A stretch of 64,000 bases of DNA from Gelatoporia subvermispora B (taxonomy: Eukaryota; Basidiomycota; Agaricomycetes; Polyporales; Gelatoporiaceae): contig KB445798.1 in the NCBI GenBank assembly GCA_000320605.2, positions 893,037-957,036 of the forward strand, in the 5' to 3' direction. Shown here piece by piece: positions 35,657 through 48,881 of the stretch; within the stretch, counting starts at the first letter, position 1; every line of letters begins with the position of its first letter. A program made the position numbers and the translations under genes. The notes under the pieces are model-generated. The model saw only the letters and a program-made list of their open reading frames with translations, did not search any database and had not been told where the DNA came from.

Positions 35657-37694
35657 TTACTCAAATGATGAGCTGCGCTTCAATATGCCCCGCATGGGAG
35701 CTGGATCCATCTTGATGTCTCTCATCACAGTGATATGGATGGGAGGCCTCTGCAAGCGGCGTGAGCCCCCCTCGTCCATGCGTAGACTTTCATTACCCTG
35801 CTTACCTCGCTCCCGTCGTCCGGAGTTCGGGATGGCTCGTTGACGAACATTAGCGAACGACCGATTGGTGCGGGAGTATGGCTGCGGTTTCCAACCGACG
35901 GGACGTCACCGTTGCTGTCTCTGAATGTGCGCAGCTCGGGACGCGCGTTGTATGTTGCTAGGAGGGCATTGAAGAGTACTGCGGAGGGAAGTATCGTCAT
36001 GGCATTTTAGACAAGCGGGGGTGGAACGGGCGCGACTGACATCCGGAGAGGTTGTGGAAGACGGCGGCGTATACGAGTGTGTCTGGCATTGCTGCGAACT
36101 GAGGCTCTATCAGGACGGTGCGAAAGCAGAATATGGAGTGGGCCCCACCAGGATGAGGCATAGGGTAGTCATCACGCTGGACACGAAGAGGTTGTCAGAG
36201 CCTATGGTATCGCCGGCTAGGTATACTTTACGTGGTGAGCAAACCGGTGTTGATGACATATAGCATCAGCGTCCTTAAAATGTTGTCCGTTCTGCGAACC
36301 TGAGGGTCAGAGAATGATGTCGCCACGGTGCTCTCAGCCGCCCTCACCTCTTAAATCCTGTGCGCAGGTTCGACAGCATGAGAAGCTGGGAGGATGCAAT
36401 GAGGATGTCTGCGCAGATAGCTGCACATGTTGGAATGTAGAACGCGGCCTTGGGCTCCTCTCAATGGATATGCGGAGGTCCAGTGGATTCATGCTCACCG
36501 AAATCTTCCCGAACTTGTCGAAGTTATCGATGTGTCCTCTACACTCGGATTTAGCATCGGTGTGAGTGCATTATACGAGGTACATACGCCAAGCCACCCC
36601 AAACTGTAGGACATATGTCAACATCGCACATCCATCTATAAAGCTGGCGGATTACGCACCCACCGATCCGACTGCATAGAGTACACGTGAACCGATGTTA
36701 TCATCAACTGCGTGAGCAATAGGAACATACCGAACTCTATCAGGGAGAACGCCATCTACAAACAAATCGCTCAATACAGTTTCGATATAATACTGGGGAT
36801 TGCTAACGATTGGAGCGACCATGTACCAGTTATGGCCCACTAATGATGAAATGTTCACTCAGTTCATCGTGACGGATCTTGCGCGATGACTGAAACTTAC
36901 ACTTCCAAACTCTGAGACAGAACAAGCTTATAGAGAGGGACCATCAGGATGTGTATCAAGTAAGCACTGTACCACCTACCCTCGGATGATAGCATCCATC
37001 GTCACCTAAGAGTAGGGCTGTCAGTCGATAATGCCTAATACGAGCTCTCACGCCGGAGTCTTGACTAACAGCAATCACGGGAGCAGCCTGTGCGGGTAAC
37101 ATGAGTTCGCATTCAGTCGACACATATTACGACGTACCAAGAGTGACCTAGACAGGGGAATCATGTCAACATCCATCTGGAGAGAGCCACTGTTGTACGT
37201 ATGCATACGACGTACCAGGTAGGGATTAAGAGTGCTTGTGGGTTTCCGTAGTCTATGATCGCATAGCTATAGATTCCGTGAACCAAAAGCAGTTGGTGTA
37301 AAGTCTTGAGGATCCTGAGTAGAAATCCAGACTGAGACTGGAGTTCTGAGCAAGAATCACCACGAACCATAGGAAAATGACCTGGGAGGGTGCGCCATTC
37401 AACACTAGACTCTGATGTCCTAATACTACACGTACTGTCGCTTTGATTGCTAGTGGATCATTGTCGCTTTCCCTGAGATACCGGTGCGTTTGTACAATAG
37501 TGATTCCCCACAGACTAACATGATCGATGAATAGGTGTCAATCCTGGTATAGTCTAGTGGGGCATACCCTGCCGCGATGATGACGCCTACATAACTGGTT
37601 AGGAAGCCGAGAGTACTTGTAGAGATCACCGGCTTACTGACCTATCAGAAATGCGCCCAAGGTGTTCTGTATAGTCGCATGGTCGGAGGCCATC
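35657..37694 (-). CDS. DUF6534-type multi-TM protein, paralog A
   Basis: Basidiomycete-expanded integral membrane family with about seven helices; function unknown. The ATG at 37694 opens MASDHATIQNTLGAFLIG, the family N-terminus (xxNTLGAxxIG). Then WGITIVQTHRYLRESDNDP (about 37455-37510), ILKTLHQLLLVHGIYSYAII with DYGNPQALLIPTW (about 37220-37320), WYMVAPIVSNP (about 36808-36840), AAFYIPTCAAICADILIASS with LRTGFKR (about 36348-36455), RTDNILRTLMLYVINTGLLT (about 36235-36290), MPDTLVYAAVFHNLSG, then VLFNALLATYNARPELR. A last intron (GAG then gtaagc) joins the hydrophilic tail ending KRSSSFE, stop TAA at 35657-35659. Every diagnostic block is present and in order, so this copy looks intact, although some middle exons could not be joined by eye. 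Confidence 0.7.
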
Positions 37695-38619
37695 GTTCAC
37701 GAATATACATAAAACGACAGGGATAATGGCGGGAAAGGCGACCAGACCACGGAGTAGGGGGAGCGTAGGTGAGCACAGGCTGGACATATCGATCATTTCT
37801 ATCTTTCTCGTCTATTGGAGCCGTTGCCCGTATCCGAGACGGGTTGGGGCGGGGCAAGCGCGCAGCGCCAAGGAGCGTGGAGTCCGAATGGTTCGGACTA
37901 GATTGCCGCCAGGTGCCATCATCCACCTCGTGAACAACAAACGGAAGGCGATTCGCGGCTGTCGGATGGTGTCACTCTAAGTCTGATGCCACTGTCAAGT
38001 GCGTATGTTTCAGAGATTTTTTAGTCACACAGGGCCTTCACAGCGGTGGCTTCGATTGCACGCGCATTCTAGATTTTCTTCGGAGCCGCCTGAAGATTGC
38101 CCTTCAGCAGAGATCGCCCATCGTGATGGATTTGCGATGCTTCTGGCTTGAAAGCATTATGTAGACTTCAAATCTGACATCGACCGGGATAACTTCAACT
38201 TTCATCTATGCAGCGAGAGCAAGGCACCGGTCGTGTTGGTGGTGGACCGACGACAGTAGAAGGCGGAGTTGTTGCTGAAACACACGCATGCTGCGCGAGG
38301 CTCCGGAAGACACAGATGCTCAAGAGAAGACTCATTGACATACCCGAGGTACTGATGAGCGTTCGGAATGATGATCACCGGTGGCGTTTGGTCGTCGTTG
38401 ACTGAGATCCGACCAATTTCATCGGAGATCCTCTAGGCGCAGCTCTGATATCCAACGGCGCTTGTCACGGTGTGAGCTGAGAACAAGTAGACTGCCACAG
38501 GAGACAAAAGAACGTTGACGGTAGATACCTGAGCAGCAAAATTCCTGCACATTATCATGACGGGTAGAACCATGGATATGATATACGACGAGCATCCAGC
38601 TGAGACAAAATGAGCCCGC

Positions 38620-40656
38620 CTATCCTGACAACGAAGACGCATCGTCAAAGGAGCTGATCCCGACTACTGGATCGACTTTTGTGTCAGTTGCGGTAACGAC
38701 AGATATCTCGATCGTTCGCTGCGAATGTGGTCAGAGGTGAGATTACCATGATACGACGAGCTTACCTCATTTCGAGTTCGGACAGTGCCATCAGTACAAG
38801 CTATGTGACGCATGCTACGCGTGAGGGAATTCCCTTGACCATGTATCGCCACGTCGAGGGCCTGCCCTTCCTCTCTGACGCTTCGTAACTGAGACCGCGC
38901 ATTATAAGTTGCTAGAATAGCATTTAATAGTACTGCACGGATCGCTATCAGAGCATATAACCGATGAGGGATGGTAACTCACATCCAGATACGATATGGT
39001 ATATGGCAACGTAGATAAAGGTATCCGGCATGCTGACATACTGCAGGGATCGTTGCATTGACAGATCAGTATAGGGACATGTGCCATTGACACTTACCGT
39101 GACGAGACATGCGACAGCCATGATGCTACAATCAGGTAAATTACTATCACGATGCGAGTATGAGATGGCTATTTCACCTGGTAAGTAAGCCTGTGTTGAT
39201 ACTGTACAGCATCAGTGTTCGGAGAATGCTGTCGGTTCTATGTAATCCAATCCTCAGCTCTCATTGTAGCAGAGCGTAAGTCAAGACCAACCTCTTGAAA
39301 GTAGTTCGCATCTTCCATAGAATTACAACTTGAGATGAAGCAATCATGGCATCCGCCAGGATGGCCGCGGAGACGGCGATGTAGAATATGTACTTAGGCA
39401 GACAATTGAGAGGACTTCTTGTGGCGGGAGAGTGCTGTCGGCTTACGGATATTTGTGTAAATTTCTCAAAATCGTCGAGGTGTGCTCTGCGATAGCCTTC
39501 AGAAATCATCTCAAGGTTTCACAAAAAAGCGTGACTAACGCAGGTCCAGCCCATACTAGACATAAGGTGAGCAAGCTTGGAGCTCGAGAATGCAACAACC
39601 GATCCGCACCAACCGATCCGACTATTATTCAATAGCGTGAGTAGATATCAGCGTATACTCAAACCGTCAAGGTCTGAATCATACCAAATTCGATAGCAGA
39701 AAAAATAATCTGTCCAGAGAAATAACTGTCAGGTCCGGCATCGTGGGTCTATAAGAAAACTTACCACTGCGGCCGTGATGTACAAGTTGCGACCGACTGT
39801 ATGTTGCATGACATTACCTGGCTATAGTAAATTATAAAATATTGATGCTCACGTTTCCACACTCTGAATGCGAAGAGACTGACAGTATGAGGTGAGCTGA
39901 GGACCATGTCATCGGAACTTATCAATGAGCATAGTACCTTCTGACTACCATCTCAATAGTTGCCTATGCCATAAAATACGGTGTTTTAACCGCCGCTGTC
40001 TTCAGGATGCTCTGACAGTAATGATACGGACCGATACAACTACAGCAGCCTACCCGTGCAATACATCAGCTATGTGGCACCAGAGAATTACATTGTCATA
40101 CCAAGAGTGACCTGGGAAGACAAAGGGGTGCACATGCGCAACGTAAGTAATTGACTGACGGCGCCATTATGGTTACACACACCAAGTCGGGACTGTGAGA
40201 GCGGGAACATGACCAAAGTCATCGATAACGTATGTGTATAGACCAACGACGAGGAGTATTTGATGAAATGTGTCCAACACCCTGGGTATAGTCACTCATG
40301 ATTGCTCACATGTAATCTGCCAACCAAGGGGTGTGCGTACCACAGGAACCCAATCTATCACGTTTGAGCACTCAACAGCCTGATGAGGCCTCTGAGACTT
40401 ACTAGAGATTTTATGAGCATAGAATCATTGCAGCCCTTCCTGAAATACTGGTACGTTTGTACTAGTGTAATTCCATAAACCCTACACAGGGAAGCTGAGC
40501 AGAAGAGCGGTAGTGAGGAGATGAGACATACGCTACTGCTATAATGACGCCTGTGATCGTTTTTAGCGACCTGCATTGTATTTCGATACAAGGCTGACCT
40601 ATCAAGAGTGCTCCAAGCGTATTGTCCAGATTCGCGCCATTGGGAACTGAGTTCAT
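38620..40656 (-). CDS. DUF6534-type multi-TM protein, paralog B
   Basis: Tandem paralog of A. The ATG at 40656 gives MNSVPNGANLDNTLGALLIG. Then VYGITLVQTYQYFRKGCND (about 40430-40490), FYIAVSAAILADAMIASSQ with VVILWKMRTTFKR (about 39295-39395), RTDSILRTLMLYSINTGLLT (about 39182-39245), MPDTFIYVAIY (about 39010-39040) and VLLNAILATYNARSQLRSV (about 38875-38935). A last intron leads to ISVVTATDTKVDP and the stop TAG at 38620-38622. The DYGNP and WYxVAPIV blocks seen in A were not located clearly here, so the middle may be diverged or damaged. Confidence 0.6.
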
Positions 40657-42897
40657 CGCGAACGCAGCATGGCAGGGCAGACTCAAGAAGCGACGGAGTG
40701 CAGCCAGCAATTCAGTTTGCAATGAACACTCCCGCACATAAGCACATCTCGACATGAAGCTTATTGTAAATATGGCTTCGGCCATTTGCTCGATTCGAGA
40801 GGACTTCTACAGGCCGAATGTCTCGGCGACAGTGAGCGACGATTAGCGCCCGCTGAATTTCGATATTCCTTGACAGCGTACGCATGACACCACAGTGACA
40901 GATCAAGGGGGGTCCTGGTTAGCAAGCGTATGATTGCTATATCTTAGAGCACGCACTCATGATCCGAACCCCTAGCACGAGTCCATCGACCCCACTTTGG
41001 CTCTCAGTGCATTTCACCCAACGGGGTCGAGAACATCTATACTGATCCTGAACAAAGTGTGATGTCGACATGTTATAGTGCCGCAGAGAATAAGCTGCAC
41101 ATGTAAGGAGTAACAACTAGTATATGCAGCATCGGTCAACGGGACTACTAGGGGGAGAGTCTGGCCGTACAATTAGTCTACAGCTACTCGTCACTGTGGG
41201 AGAATCACATATCACTCAACTCCGTCAGAATGCTTGCCGCTTCAATACATCGTGGAATATGATTGGATCCTTTAGGCCCTGTGCAGCAACTGCGATGCCT
41301 CTGGCGCTCTCGCGTGCCGAAGTGTAATCGCGTTGGTTGTATTTGCATGCTAGCTGAAACGAGAAATGGATCAGATGCACTAGATAAGATGGCACTGCCT
41401 CAACCTCTCTTCCTACTTGCGATCGTGCAACAAATTATCCCAGAGAAACTTGCCCACCCTGCTCTGTTTTCTTTACTAAACTACATTTGCAAACGATTCT
41501 CACCGTAGTCGGTTGGGATGGAACGATTTGGGACACACATCGGATATGTCCTAACGATAAGATGTCGTTCGATATCGATGGTCAGCCCTGTTACACAAAC
41601 ATGACCAACGTGATAACACTTCGATGCACGGGAACGCCGAGGAGGTCGCATTTTCTGCGCAGGGCCCAATGTGACCGGCACAAGTTTTCTCAATGATAGT
41701 CCCTGCAGCTTCTCAGCCTGATAACCACCATTCCGCCGAGGTCCGTAGGCGTCATGAGACCTCAATACACCAGCTTAGAGTCCATGTCAGCGATTGCGGC
41801 ATGTTGCAAGACAGAACAAGAAGATGTGATTCTGTCGTGGAATCTGATGGCAGGTCTCAACGCTCACAAATCCGCCTCGCCCAAGCCGCGAGCTGCCAGA
41901 AGTACTCGGGTCTACCATCTACGGAGCGTAGAAACATGAATCACGTACAATATTGAGCGGTGTAACGAGCAACGATGAGGATGACAGGACGGACATGCCC
42001 AATGAGCTTCAATTGGTTGATGAGATGACGACGAGCCCTTGAACGGTCCTCAGCGCTGAGCGCAGTGCTCAGCCGACGAGAGCAATGTGGCGCTGGGAAA
42101 CACAATGTCACAGCGCCCGGCCACAACCTTCTGCACTGCCAGCCTTGGAAACTTCAGCTCTCGTGCAATGACTTACCCTTGATTGCCGTGTTTCTCGGTG
42201 CGTTGATGCCTCCTTTCGAGTGAAGTCAACTTGCTCAACCCGAGGACGCAGCGAATAGGATTTTCTTTGTATTCATAAGATAGATTAGCATTGGGAAGTC
42301 TCATGGTCTTTTCAGTCCCATCGTAATTGGATTCATGGTCGAGTCTCCCTTGGATGGACGTCTCGCATCCAGTTTGTTCTGGGTGTCTATGCCATTGATG
42401 TTATAACGTCTTGCACAATATATACGTCAACCAGCTGCATCTTGTTTCTCAACCAGTATTACCTGGGACCCTTCATTTTGCTGCATGGAGTGTTCGGGTC
42501 TGATGTTTGACGCCTCAGCAGAACCGAAGAATCATCATCGTGGCAACCCATCAACAGATGACTACAGCTTCGTGGCGCGCCCAGCTGTGCTTCGCTGAAT
42601 GTCTCGTAGCTGATCATCGCTCCACGGTGATAACAATCAGTGTGCGATCATTTCGTGCATACAATATAAATATCTCTAGGGAAAGATGCTGTTGCGTGTC
42701 TCCTCGTATCGCTTGTGCGCTGTTGTACACGTGTCATGGCATCCAGGTGCCATCTATCAATCTTTGTGGGATCATAATGGGATCAGCACCTTGCAAGAGA
42801 CAGCGTTGGCGTCAATTTGTCTGGATATTTTGCCACGGTTGCAGTCGGACTCCTGCACATTCCTCGCTGGCTCTGTTCAGACCGATCCACCGCGGGG
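40657..42897. other. Intergenic region between divergent DUF6534 paralogs B and C
   Basis: About 2.2 kb. Several frames of 60-145 codons overlap on both strands with no domain, splice logic or repeat I can support. It should include the promoters of B and C. Confidence 0.35.
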
Positions 42898-44913
42898 ATG
42901 ATCGCGCCAACTGTAAACAATACCTTAGGGGCATACCAGCTAGGTAGGTCTGAGGAAAGTCTCAACACACATCGTTCGGAGGTTCACAGCCTGATACAGG
43001 AGTCGTGATTGGTTCAATGTGAGGCCACACCTATTGGCAGCCCATCTTATATAATGCTACCCGCGATCCCCCTAGATTATACGGAGTCACATGCGTGCAG
43101 GTCTATCTCTACTACTACAATAGCGAAAGAGACTCCAAGGCCCTCAAATCGACAGTGAGCTGACCGGGAGACACCGCCGAGTCAACTAGCGCTGACGTCA
43201 GGCGCAGATATTCATCCTGTGGTGCGCTCTTTTTGATCATGGAAGAATAGTGCATACGTTGACATCAAGCAGGGTTCTGGACACGCTTCACCAAATCTTC
43301 TCTACTATTGCTGTTTATGTATATGCCGTCGTGAACTTTGGTGATGAAGAAGCTCTTGCTATACCCACCTGGTGAGCACGGTTCGAACAACGCTGACGTG
43401 GCTAATTCGGAGTGTCTCCAGGAGCCTCATGGTGATGCATTCCACTGTGTTCCGAGCTGTGCATACTCTTATTTGACGGGTGCATATCATAGGCAAGCAT
43501 TCCCCCATTTGTGAGTATGGGACCTTCCACTCGCCCCTCTTAGACACCCACGATACGGTATCTAGGCTGTATTAGAGATCATCGTGAAGGTGTAAGCCGC
43601 CATGCCCGAGCCGTTTAGGGTTGTGAGCTCAACTAACTACCCCAGCATTTTTATCCTGAGAATATACAGCAGTATGCCATGCTACATGTTGCTCTGCGAA
43701 ACGTCATGTCCGCTCACATTTCGCGATAATGTAGTAAGCGGGAGGAAGTGGTACCTTGTTGTGCCCATCGTGAGCTTCACTGTTCGTGATCCTAGAGAAC
43801 GTTCGTTGTGTCTAATTCGGTCTATTTCTCTACAGATGGTTTTCTCCCTCATTGAATTCAGTACGAATCACTCTCGATACTTAGCCGCTCTTTATTACTC
43901 ATCACAACACTGCTAGTCGATGTGATGAGTATGTGCCAATCACTGTTATTGAGTGCTCGTTTCTGACATCTTGCAACAGTGTTCTGCATCCGAGGGTCTA
44001 TCCAGCTCTACTACGTATCAGTCACATGAACTCAGCTACCCTTCGATACAGGCTCATCATTGACAGCTTCCAGGGTTTCACGAAACTCGCTGTTAGTCAT
44101 TTGCGCACGCGTCATGAACAGGCTTTGTTGACTCGCAGCACCCAGACCACTGCATACATCGGCCTTGGTTCTACTGCACTCGCAGATATCCTTATTGCGG
44201 TTATCCAAGTGGTGGTTCTGTGGAGGATGCGTACTGGGTTCCGAGCGTGAGCAGGCAGATACGAAACGTGCATGAACAAATTGAGCTGCTAACGGTGGTA
44301 TGCGACAGGACTGACACGGTCGTGCGGACCCTCATGGTGTATAGCATCAATACCGGGTTGCTTACAAGGTACGTCGTAAGTAGTCTCATTCACTGGCTTG
44401 CACGCTCTGACCGCTCACTGTGTACTTCTCAGCATCTGCGCTATCGCTACCATTTTATCCGTAGGCAACTCGATACTCCGCACCTACACCCCCACTCACG
44501 TTCAGGCCCTGGGCTAGTTCGCACTAATACCCGGAACGTTGATCTACAGCGCGTTCTACGTCGTTCTCCCAAAACGTACGTGCCTGCTTCATCCCAACCG
44601 AACTCTAGTCGGGATCTGACCCTCCCCCCAAGTCCTCCTCAACTCGTGCCTCGCCATGCTCAACGCGCGACGGGATCTCCGGCAGGCTATGATCGCGCCG
44701 AGCAGCCTGGTTTCGATTCCGCTCGGCACCACAGCGTCGTCGCGCACGGGTGGCCTCCAGTTCGCGCACGCGGACGAGGGTAGTGGCAGCGGCGAAGACG
44801 CCACGCAGACGTCAATACGCGCCAAGATCGGGTACCTTCCATGCCAGGACGTCGATCAGGGCGCGAGGGGCGGCGGAAGCCTTGCAAGAAGAGATGAGTC
44901 CGGTCATGGATGA
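42898..44913 (+). CDS. DUF6534-type multi-TM protein, paralog C
   Basis: Third family member, inverted relative to A and B. The ATG at 42898 gives MIAPTVNNTLGAYQLG. Further exons: LYGVTCVQVYLYYYNSERDS (about 43078-43140), RVLDTLHQIFSTIAVYVYAV with NFGDEEALAIPTW (about 43270-43373), SGRKWYLVVPIV (about 43738-43772), AYIGLGSTALADILIAVIQ with VVVLWRMRTGFRA (about 44152-44249), RTLMVYSINTGLLT (about 44328-44369) and CLAMLNARRDLRQ (about 44650-44690). The tail is GSGSGEDATQTSIRAK and the stop is at 44911-44913. C is the most diverged; NFGDEE replaces DYGNP. Inferred job is as unknown as for A and B. Some exon joins are approximate. Confidence 0.62.
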
Positions 44914-46389
44914 ATGGCGGGAATGGGGAATGCATGATATGCTGCATGCAGGGAGTACCATATATTGCAGACAGATGCACCTGGTTCAGCCCGGTCTTTG
45001 ACACAGTTTTCTCCCTGACGATCTCGAAAGACGAATCGAAGATATGACCTAGCTTTCGGACGTATTGTTGTGCTATCTGCTATACCTATGTATAGTGGCT
45101 TTCGTAGACGGTTTCATTCGTAAATGTGAGCTCGCCCACAGTTGAGCGACGCAACGGGCCGGTAACTCCACTCTAATCTCTGTGCGTGTCAATCCCGGAG
45201 CGCAGATTCGGCAGAGCAAGACGACGCGGAACACCAGGGAGATGGAGAACCTCAGAGAGGGTCCTTGGATGAGCATTTACTAGCGCCACTTCCGCGGCGC
45301 TGCATCGTATGAGAGTTTCTCAAGGCACGCCCGAGCTGCACTCTTCTGGCAGGAAGTTGTGAAAGTGCTGTGTCATACATGTCTGTTGTTGGTCAATTGG
45401 GCTCGATGCGCGCGGAGTAAGACTGTACCTAGCTAGCACAAAAATGAACGACATGGTAGTTGAGGATTGGCCGCAACGTCGAGTAAGTTTATGCCAACAA
45501 CGAGAAATAGTGTGGTGGCTAGGCCGGTTGGAGTGTCGAGACGAGCATGCCTCGACGTGGCGCGACTCGACCCTGGATGACGGGCCAAAGGGAGACGCTG
45601 GGTGAATAGACGCCCATGATGCTGGCTTTCGGAGCGAACTGTGAACAACCATCGGACGGAGGAACGGGAGAACGAATGACAAAAATCGTTCACTACGGGC
45701 CTACGGTCGAGGTGATCATCGTCGTGAGTCGATCTCTCACCCGTTCTGCATGCGCCTCGGCAACGGCATCCGTTGTGCACCGTGTCCTCAAGCAAAATGT
45801 ACAGGTCGTACTGCAGGTGACCCACCATCAAAAACGCTTAGTGAGCACAAATCACAGCGACGCTGAGCACGCTAACAATGTGGCAGTACCCACTTGCACG
45901 CGCAAGCGCTGCACTGCAAGGAGCCTGTCCGTACAGGCAAAGATTTTACAGGAGTGTGTATGGCTCTATGGTCTGGATGCGGCGCGCATATCAGGAGCTT
46001 AAGTAGACTGGATAAACCATGAGGACTACACTCACTGCAAGGAAGCATCTGGCTCAGGCGGAATGTGAGTATGACCATCATCGTCACCCGGTACGCGTCA
46101 CGGCAGGATGGCAAGGAGAGAAGATGCCTCAGGAAGTACGCGTGGGGCTACTGACTCTCCGTTGCAGACGTCTGTTTCCTCGCGCCTGTCATGCTGTGAT
46201 CATCGTATGTGTGCTGGAAGTATCTCCAGCGGACAGGGGGGAACATCAACAGGATTTACCTCTATGCTATATGGTGTAGTCCGGATTGACGTACCCTGCA
46301 CCCACCAAGTCAATGGGCCTATGATTCTGGTGATCAATACTGGCGGCGACAGATTGTCTAGTTGCTACTTGCTACCACATCAGCAAAAC
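44914..46389. other. Intergenic region without a supported gene
   Basis: About 1.5 kb downstream of paralog C and upstream of the palindrome. Open frames overlap on both strands (about 45320-46000) but none shows a domain or plausible splice structure. Confidence 0.35.
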
Positions 46390-46464
46390 GACGCGGCGCT
46401 CTGAAACGTCTGTAACGTCTGAATCAGACGATCTCAGAGCTTCAGGCGCTCAGAGCGCCGCGTC
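46390..46464. repeat. 75-bp nested palindrome
   Basis: Perfect 15-bp inverted arms GACGCGGCGCTCTGA (46390-46404) and TCAGAGCGCCGCGTC (46450-46464) enclose a second perfect inverted repeat, CGTCTGA-A-TCAGACG (46416-46430). GGCGCTC-A-GAGCGCC (46444-46458) overlaps the right arm as an alternative hairpin. The following 100 bp are full of CAGAC/CTCAGA motifs. It lies about 0.5 kb beyond the 3' end of the first DUF6532-like gene, so it could be terminal or subterminal DNA of that transposon, or an independent small element. Confidence 0.8.
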
Positions 46465-46897
46465 TGAATTCATGAGGTTACCTTTTGATTCAGCTAGATT
46501 ACAGACGGTCTCAGAACAAAACACAGACAATTCAGATCAATTCTCAGACCACACACAGAGATCAGGAGTTTGGAAAAGCGTCGCATAGAACTAGCTAGAG
46601 GTACACTGTAGGCTCCTAGACTGTACTACGACAAACTCGAAATACTCCAAATTAGAGATCATCCACCCCTGAAGGAAAGAGAAAGAACGAGAGGCGCAGA
46701 GGTGATGACGAGAAAAGGATCGTGCTAACGAAGACCTCAGAGGCTCAGATGATGTGCATGTGCAAAGATGGGGGGGAACATGTAAACGAGTGTGACCGTG
46801 TAGACGAGTATCGAGAACAGATGAGAGCTATAGCAACATAGTATATGAGCAGTGTTGTCATCGGACAGTGTGTCATGCTCACCTAGACCACTGGTAA

Positions 46898-48881
46898 TCA
46901 CTCCTCATCCTCATCAGAGTCCTCCACTATGGCCATGCGCTCATCCTCGGCATTCTCTTGATTGCCATCGTCGCCCGCGGAGCCTGGCAATGCCAGATCG
47001 GTACAGTACGCGTACGTGTCTGCTTCAACCGTGATATCCGTCCAGGTGCGTTCCTTAAGGTTGATGATGGCGCTAAGATGGTGCGTGGTCGCCATGCTAT
47101 AGTTGTCGTGTGAAAACTTGAGCAGGCCGTCCGAGCTGAACGTGCCGCTCTCCCAGCGGCGCAGTGCACGCTCCACCTATACGGGTTCATCAGTGTTAGC
47201 CATTATCGTAAGCCGTCATGAATCCGTGTACACCACGTACCGCAACGACACATAGCGCGAGTGCAGCGTACGGATACACCATTGACAGAGCCGTCTTGCG
47301 GGATGCCATGTAATGAGTGCCGAGTGTCCGCAGCAGGTACGGGGATTGGTACGGGCCACTGAGCCTCTAGGTCAGATAACGAGATGAGCCGTCAGACGAA
47401 CAATGAAAGTCTGCTTGGAATCATACCTCGCCGGCTTCACGGCCTTGCTCAATGACCTTATACCGGAACGGCAGGCCTGGGCCAAGCGCATAGCGCACGT
47501 ATTCACCCCGTTCATCCGCGGTACGGAACATGAACTCATCGAGCATGAACGCCTCTACGGCTTCTAAGCCGGCCCTTGCAATATTGGTACGCCACTCGTA
47601 GATCTTCTGCTGTGCCTGTTGACCACGGAATATATTAAAGAGATCAGAAATATAAAGGATCATCTGATGGGAATACTCACAAGACAGAAGACAGCCTCTC
47701 GGGGAGCGACCATGACAGGGTGCTCGGGGAATATCTCATCCCACAGATCTTGAAGAATACCAACAAGGTTCAGACCAGTTAGGTTCCATGGGTTGCCCCC
47801 AAAGTCCCCGATAGCCTGAAGGTAGCGCGGGATAAGGATATCACGCCACTGTGAAAGGCGAGCACGTGGAATCGGAAGGTCATCATTAGTGAACTTCCGA
47901 CTTCCGTTGCTACGCTGGACAGCAGCTGTTGCCCGTGCACTGGTGTGTAAGGCTGCGCCGTCAGAATTGACACCATGCACGACACTGACGATGCCCTATG
48001 AACGTTGGCAGGATTAGTTAGTGTTCACACAACCCCGAGAAACCTTGGTGCATACCTGGGAAGTGTGCCGAGTACCTGTCTGGACTTCTGGACTTTCCTC
48101 ATCCTCTCCAATGTCCTCTCCATCATCTGCACTCACACTAACCAAGATCCCGGTAGGGGCAGATGGCACAGGTGTGGACAGCACTGTCTTGGGTGAAGAT
48201 GTTGCTGGTCCGGACCAGGTCTTGCGAACACCAGACGGGTGAGCTGGTTTACTCTTCTTGATAGCACTACGGGTTCGTTTTAGTTAGCAAATCTAATTAG
48301 GAACCGTGTAAGTACATACCTCTGGCCAGCATCGGCACCGTCACTGGCCGTCTTGCGCTTGCGAACCTGCAAAGCGGCCTCAGGGCCTGGCGGTCGGTTC
48401 TCCTTGCCGCGTGGAAGGCTGGCCGCTTGCACATGCCCATGCGAACGCTTCGCGGGAGCCTTAGCAAGCGCCTCGCGCGCTGCGTCAACATCGCCACGAT
48501 GAACACGAGCCTTCTTGGGTACCTTGGTCGGTGCCTTGTGCTCGACAAGAACCCCATTGGCTGTCACAATGAGAGGACTATTCTCAATGAATGACTTTGT
48601 CACTTACTGGGTGTGTGTCTAGGGCTGTCCATCGCCACATCCTCGCGTGCAAGCTGATTCTCAAGCTCAGCAATGCGCTGGATGAGAGCTCGCTTGGTCG
48701 CATCCTCTGCTACCTGAGCTTCCTCTACGAGCTTGCGCTTCTCCTCTGCCTCTTGACGTGCGAGCCGGATTTCTTCAGCTGTGCGACGAGGTTTGGGAGT
48801 CTCACTGTCGACACCAGCCAGTTTGCGGTAGTTTGGCTGACTTAAAGCCTTGCTGCTCGTACGTGTTTGATAGGAAGACAT
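46898..48881 (-). CDS. DUF6532-like protein, partner of Plavaka 1
   Basis: The ATG at 48881 opens an N-terminal coiled-coil segment rich in Glu, Arg and Ala (AEEIRLARQEAEEKRKLVEE). A basic, Pro/Ser-rich linker follows (KVPKKARVHRGDV, RKRKTASDG). The globular C-terminal half has WRDILIPRYLQAIGDFGGNP, LWDEIFPEHPVMVAPREAVF, QQAQQKIYEWRTNIARAGLE, VEAFMLDEF and then YPYAALALCVVAVERALRRW with FSHDNY. This layout (helical W-x-I-Y stretch, then a YPxxALALxxxAVExAL helix) is that of the Agaricomycete DUF6532 family, whose function is unknown. The tail is very acidic (IVEDSDEDEE), stop at 46898-46900. Introns of about 50-60 nt separate about six exons. The divergent transposase start is 400 bp away. 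DUF assignment by motif only. Confidence 0.6.

Noticed and set aside
36021..36263. 80-codon plus-strand frame
   Set aside because: Antisense to conserved exons of DUF6534 paralog A.
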